Program-made: the position numbers and the translations under genes
NCBI GenBank assembly: GCA_964384675.1
Contig: CAYLNK010000138.1
Coordinates: 1 to 15,622 of the forward strand
Length of the DNA stretch: 15,622 bases
Source: CAYLNK01 sp964384675
Lineage (GTDB): Bacteria > Acidobacteriota > Thermoanaerobaculia > UBA5066
Direction: 5' to 3'
In this document: piece after piece, positions 15,264-15,622 of the stretch
How the letters are laid out: the number at the start of each line of letters is the position of its first letter
How positions within the stretch are numbered: the first letter of the stretch is position 1
The notes under the pieces: generated by a model
Databases searched by the model: none
The model's input: the letters and a program-made list of their open reading frames with translations, nothing else
Told to the model about the DNA's origin: nothing

Positions 15264-15622
15264 GGCTCGAATGTACCAGCGACCCGGCGCAGGTCGAGGG
15301 TGTACGAGTCTCCTCCCTCAGGTACCGGAGCCGCCCGTCCCGAAGGAGACGCCTCGCGCACGACCACGCGCTCCCGCCGCCGGCGCGCCGCCTCCTCCGC
15401 GTCCTCCGGCAAGCCCGGGTAAGCGCCGCCTCCCGGGATCCAGCGGTGGAGGTCGATCTCGAGGGCGTGGCCCCCGCGCTCCCACGAGAGCGAGAGAGGA
15501 TCGGTCGGCGGGAGGCCGGGGTGAAGACCCGGCGACGGCACGAAGGCGCGCGCCCGTATCCCGGCGACGAAGCGCGCGCCGCCCGCGGCGCGAAGCGGCA
15601 CCGGACGGCCCGCGGCCGCGAG
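15260..15622 (-). CDS. DUF2126/COG4196-like protein, C-terminus only (5' partial)
   Basis: The frame is open to the window edge (the GTG at 15601 is internal), and about 120 C-terminal residues are visible. LAAAGRPVPL and FVAGIRARAFVPSPGLHP fit the family pattern VNGR.VPL, then VAG.R.RAW.PPS.LHP. The end, PGGGAYPGLPEDAEEAARRRRERV and YTLDLRR, resembles the PGGR.Y...P.NA.EAEARR and LTLDLRR finish of large DUF2126 transglutaminase-like proteins. These proteins (about 1100 residues) are often found beside COG2308 ATP-grasp and alpha-E genes and carry an N-terminal transglutaminase-like domain, which would lie outside the window. The identification rests on this short match plus the neighbours. 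Its stop overlaps the ATP-grasp start by 4 nt. Confidence 0.6.
   Translation of the reverse strand, partial: LAAAGRPVPLRAAGGARFVAGIRARAFVPSPGLHPGLPPTDPLSLSWERGGHALEIDLHRWIPGGGAYPGLPEDAEEAARRRRERVVVREASPSGRAAPVPEGGDSYTLDLRRVAGTFEP

Overview
The window is a high-GC bacterial chromosome segment with tightly packed operons, many GTG starts and 1-8 nt gene overlaps. The mix of triheme c7-type cytochrome, NrfD-type quinone module, GcvH-like accessory proteins and ATP-grasp/alpha-E operon fits an Acidobacteriota, Myxococcota or Desulfobacterota-like organism. I cannot decide the phylum from sequence alone. No tRNA, rRNA, CRISPR array, insertion sequence or phage gene was seen.

Region 1 (1-3754, + strand) is the distal part of a membrane electron-transfer operon. 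It encodes a four-cluster ferredoxin subunit (HybA/DmsB type, 5' end cut off), a HybB/NrfD quinone-binding membrane subunit, a membrane-anchored GcvH-fold protein, a periplasmic triheme c7-type cytochrome and a second membrane-anchored GcvH-fold protein. In both GcvH-like proteins the lipoyl-lysine position is occupied by another residue. Both also share an extra C-terminal segment. A strong hairpin (3779-3806) separates this operon from a convergent B12-binding radical SAM gene (3819-5390, - strand) of unknown substrate.

Region 2 (5391-8979, + strand) holds a signalling cluster: a wrecked CHASE3/PAS/HisKA/HATPase histidine kinase (5560-6499) broken by several deletions and frame changes, an intact Rcp1-type single-domain response regulator, and an intact REC-GAF-PAS-histidine kinase translationally coupled to it (ATGA overlap). 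A nested hairpin closes the region.

Region 3 (8980-15622, - strand) is a six-gene run. In transcription order it encodes the C-terminus of a DUF2126/COG4196-like protein (cut by the window end), a circularly permuted ATP-grasp (COG2308 type), an alpha-E protein (COG2307 type), a fused class II glutamine-amidotransferase-like/transglutaminase protein, an ABC ATPase and an ABC-2 permease. The first four are joined by 4, 4 and 1 nt overlaps. This is the peptide-ligase (amidoligase) system known from comparative genomics, here with an amidotransferase domain that lacks the nucleophile cysteine and the oxyanion-hole asparagine, and with an ABC-2 transporter appended. The simplest reading is that the ATP-grasp and alpha-E proteins build a peptide or modify a substrate, the transglutaminase-fold proteins process it, and the ABC pair may export it; the last step is inference from co-location.
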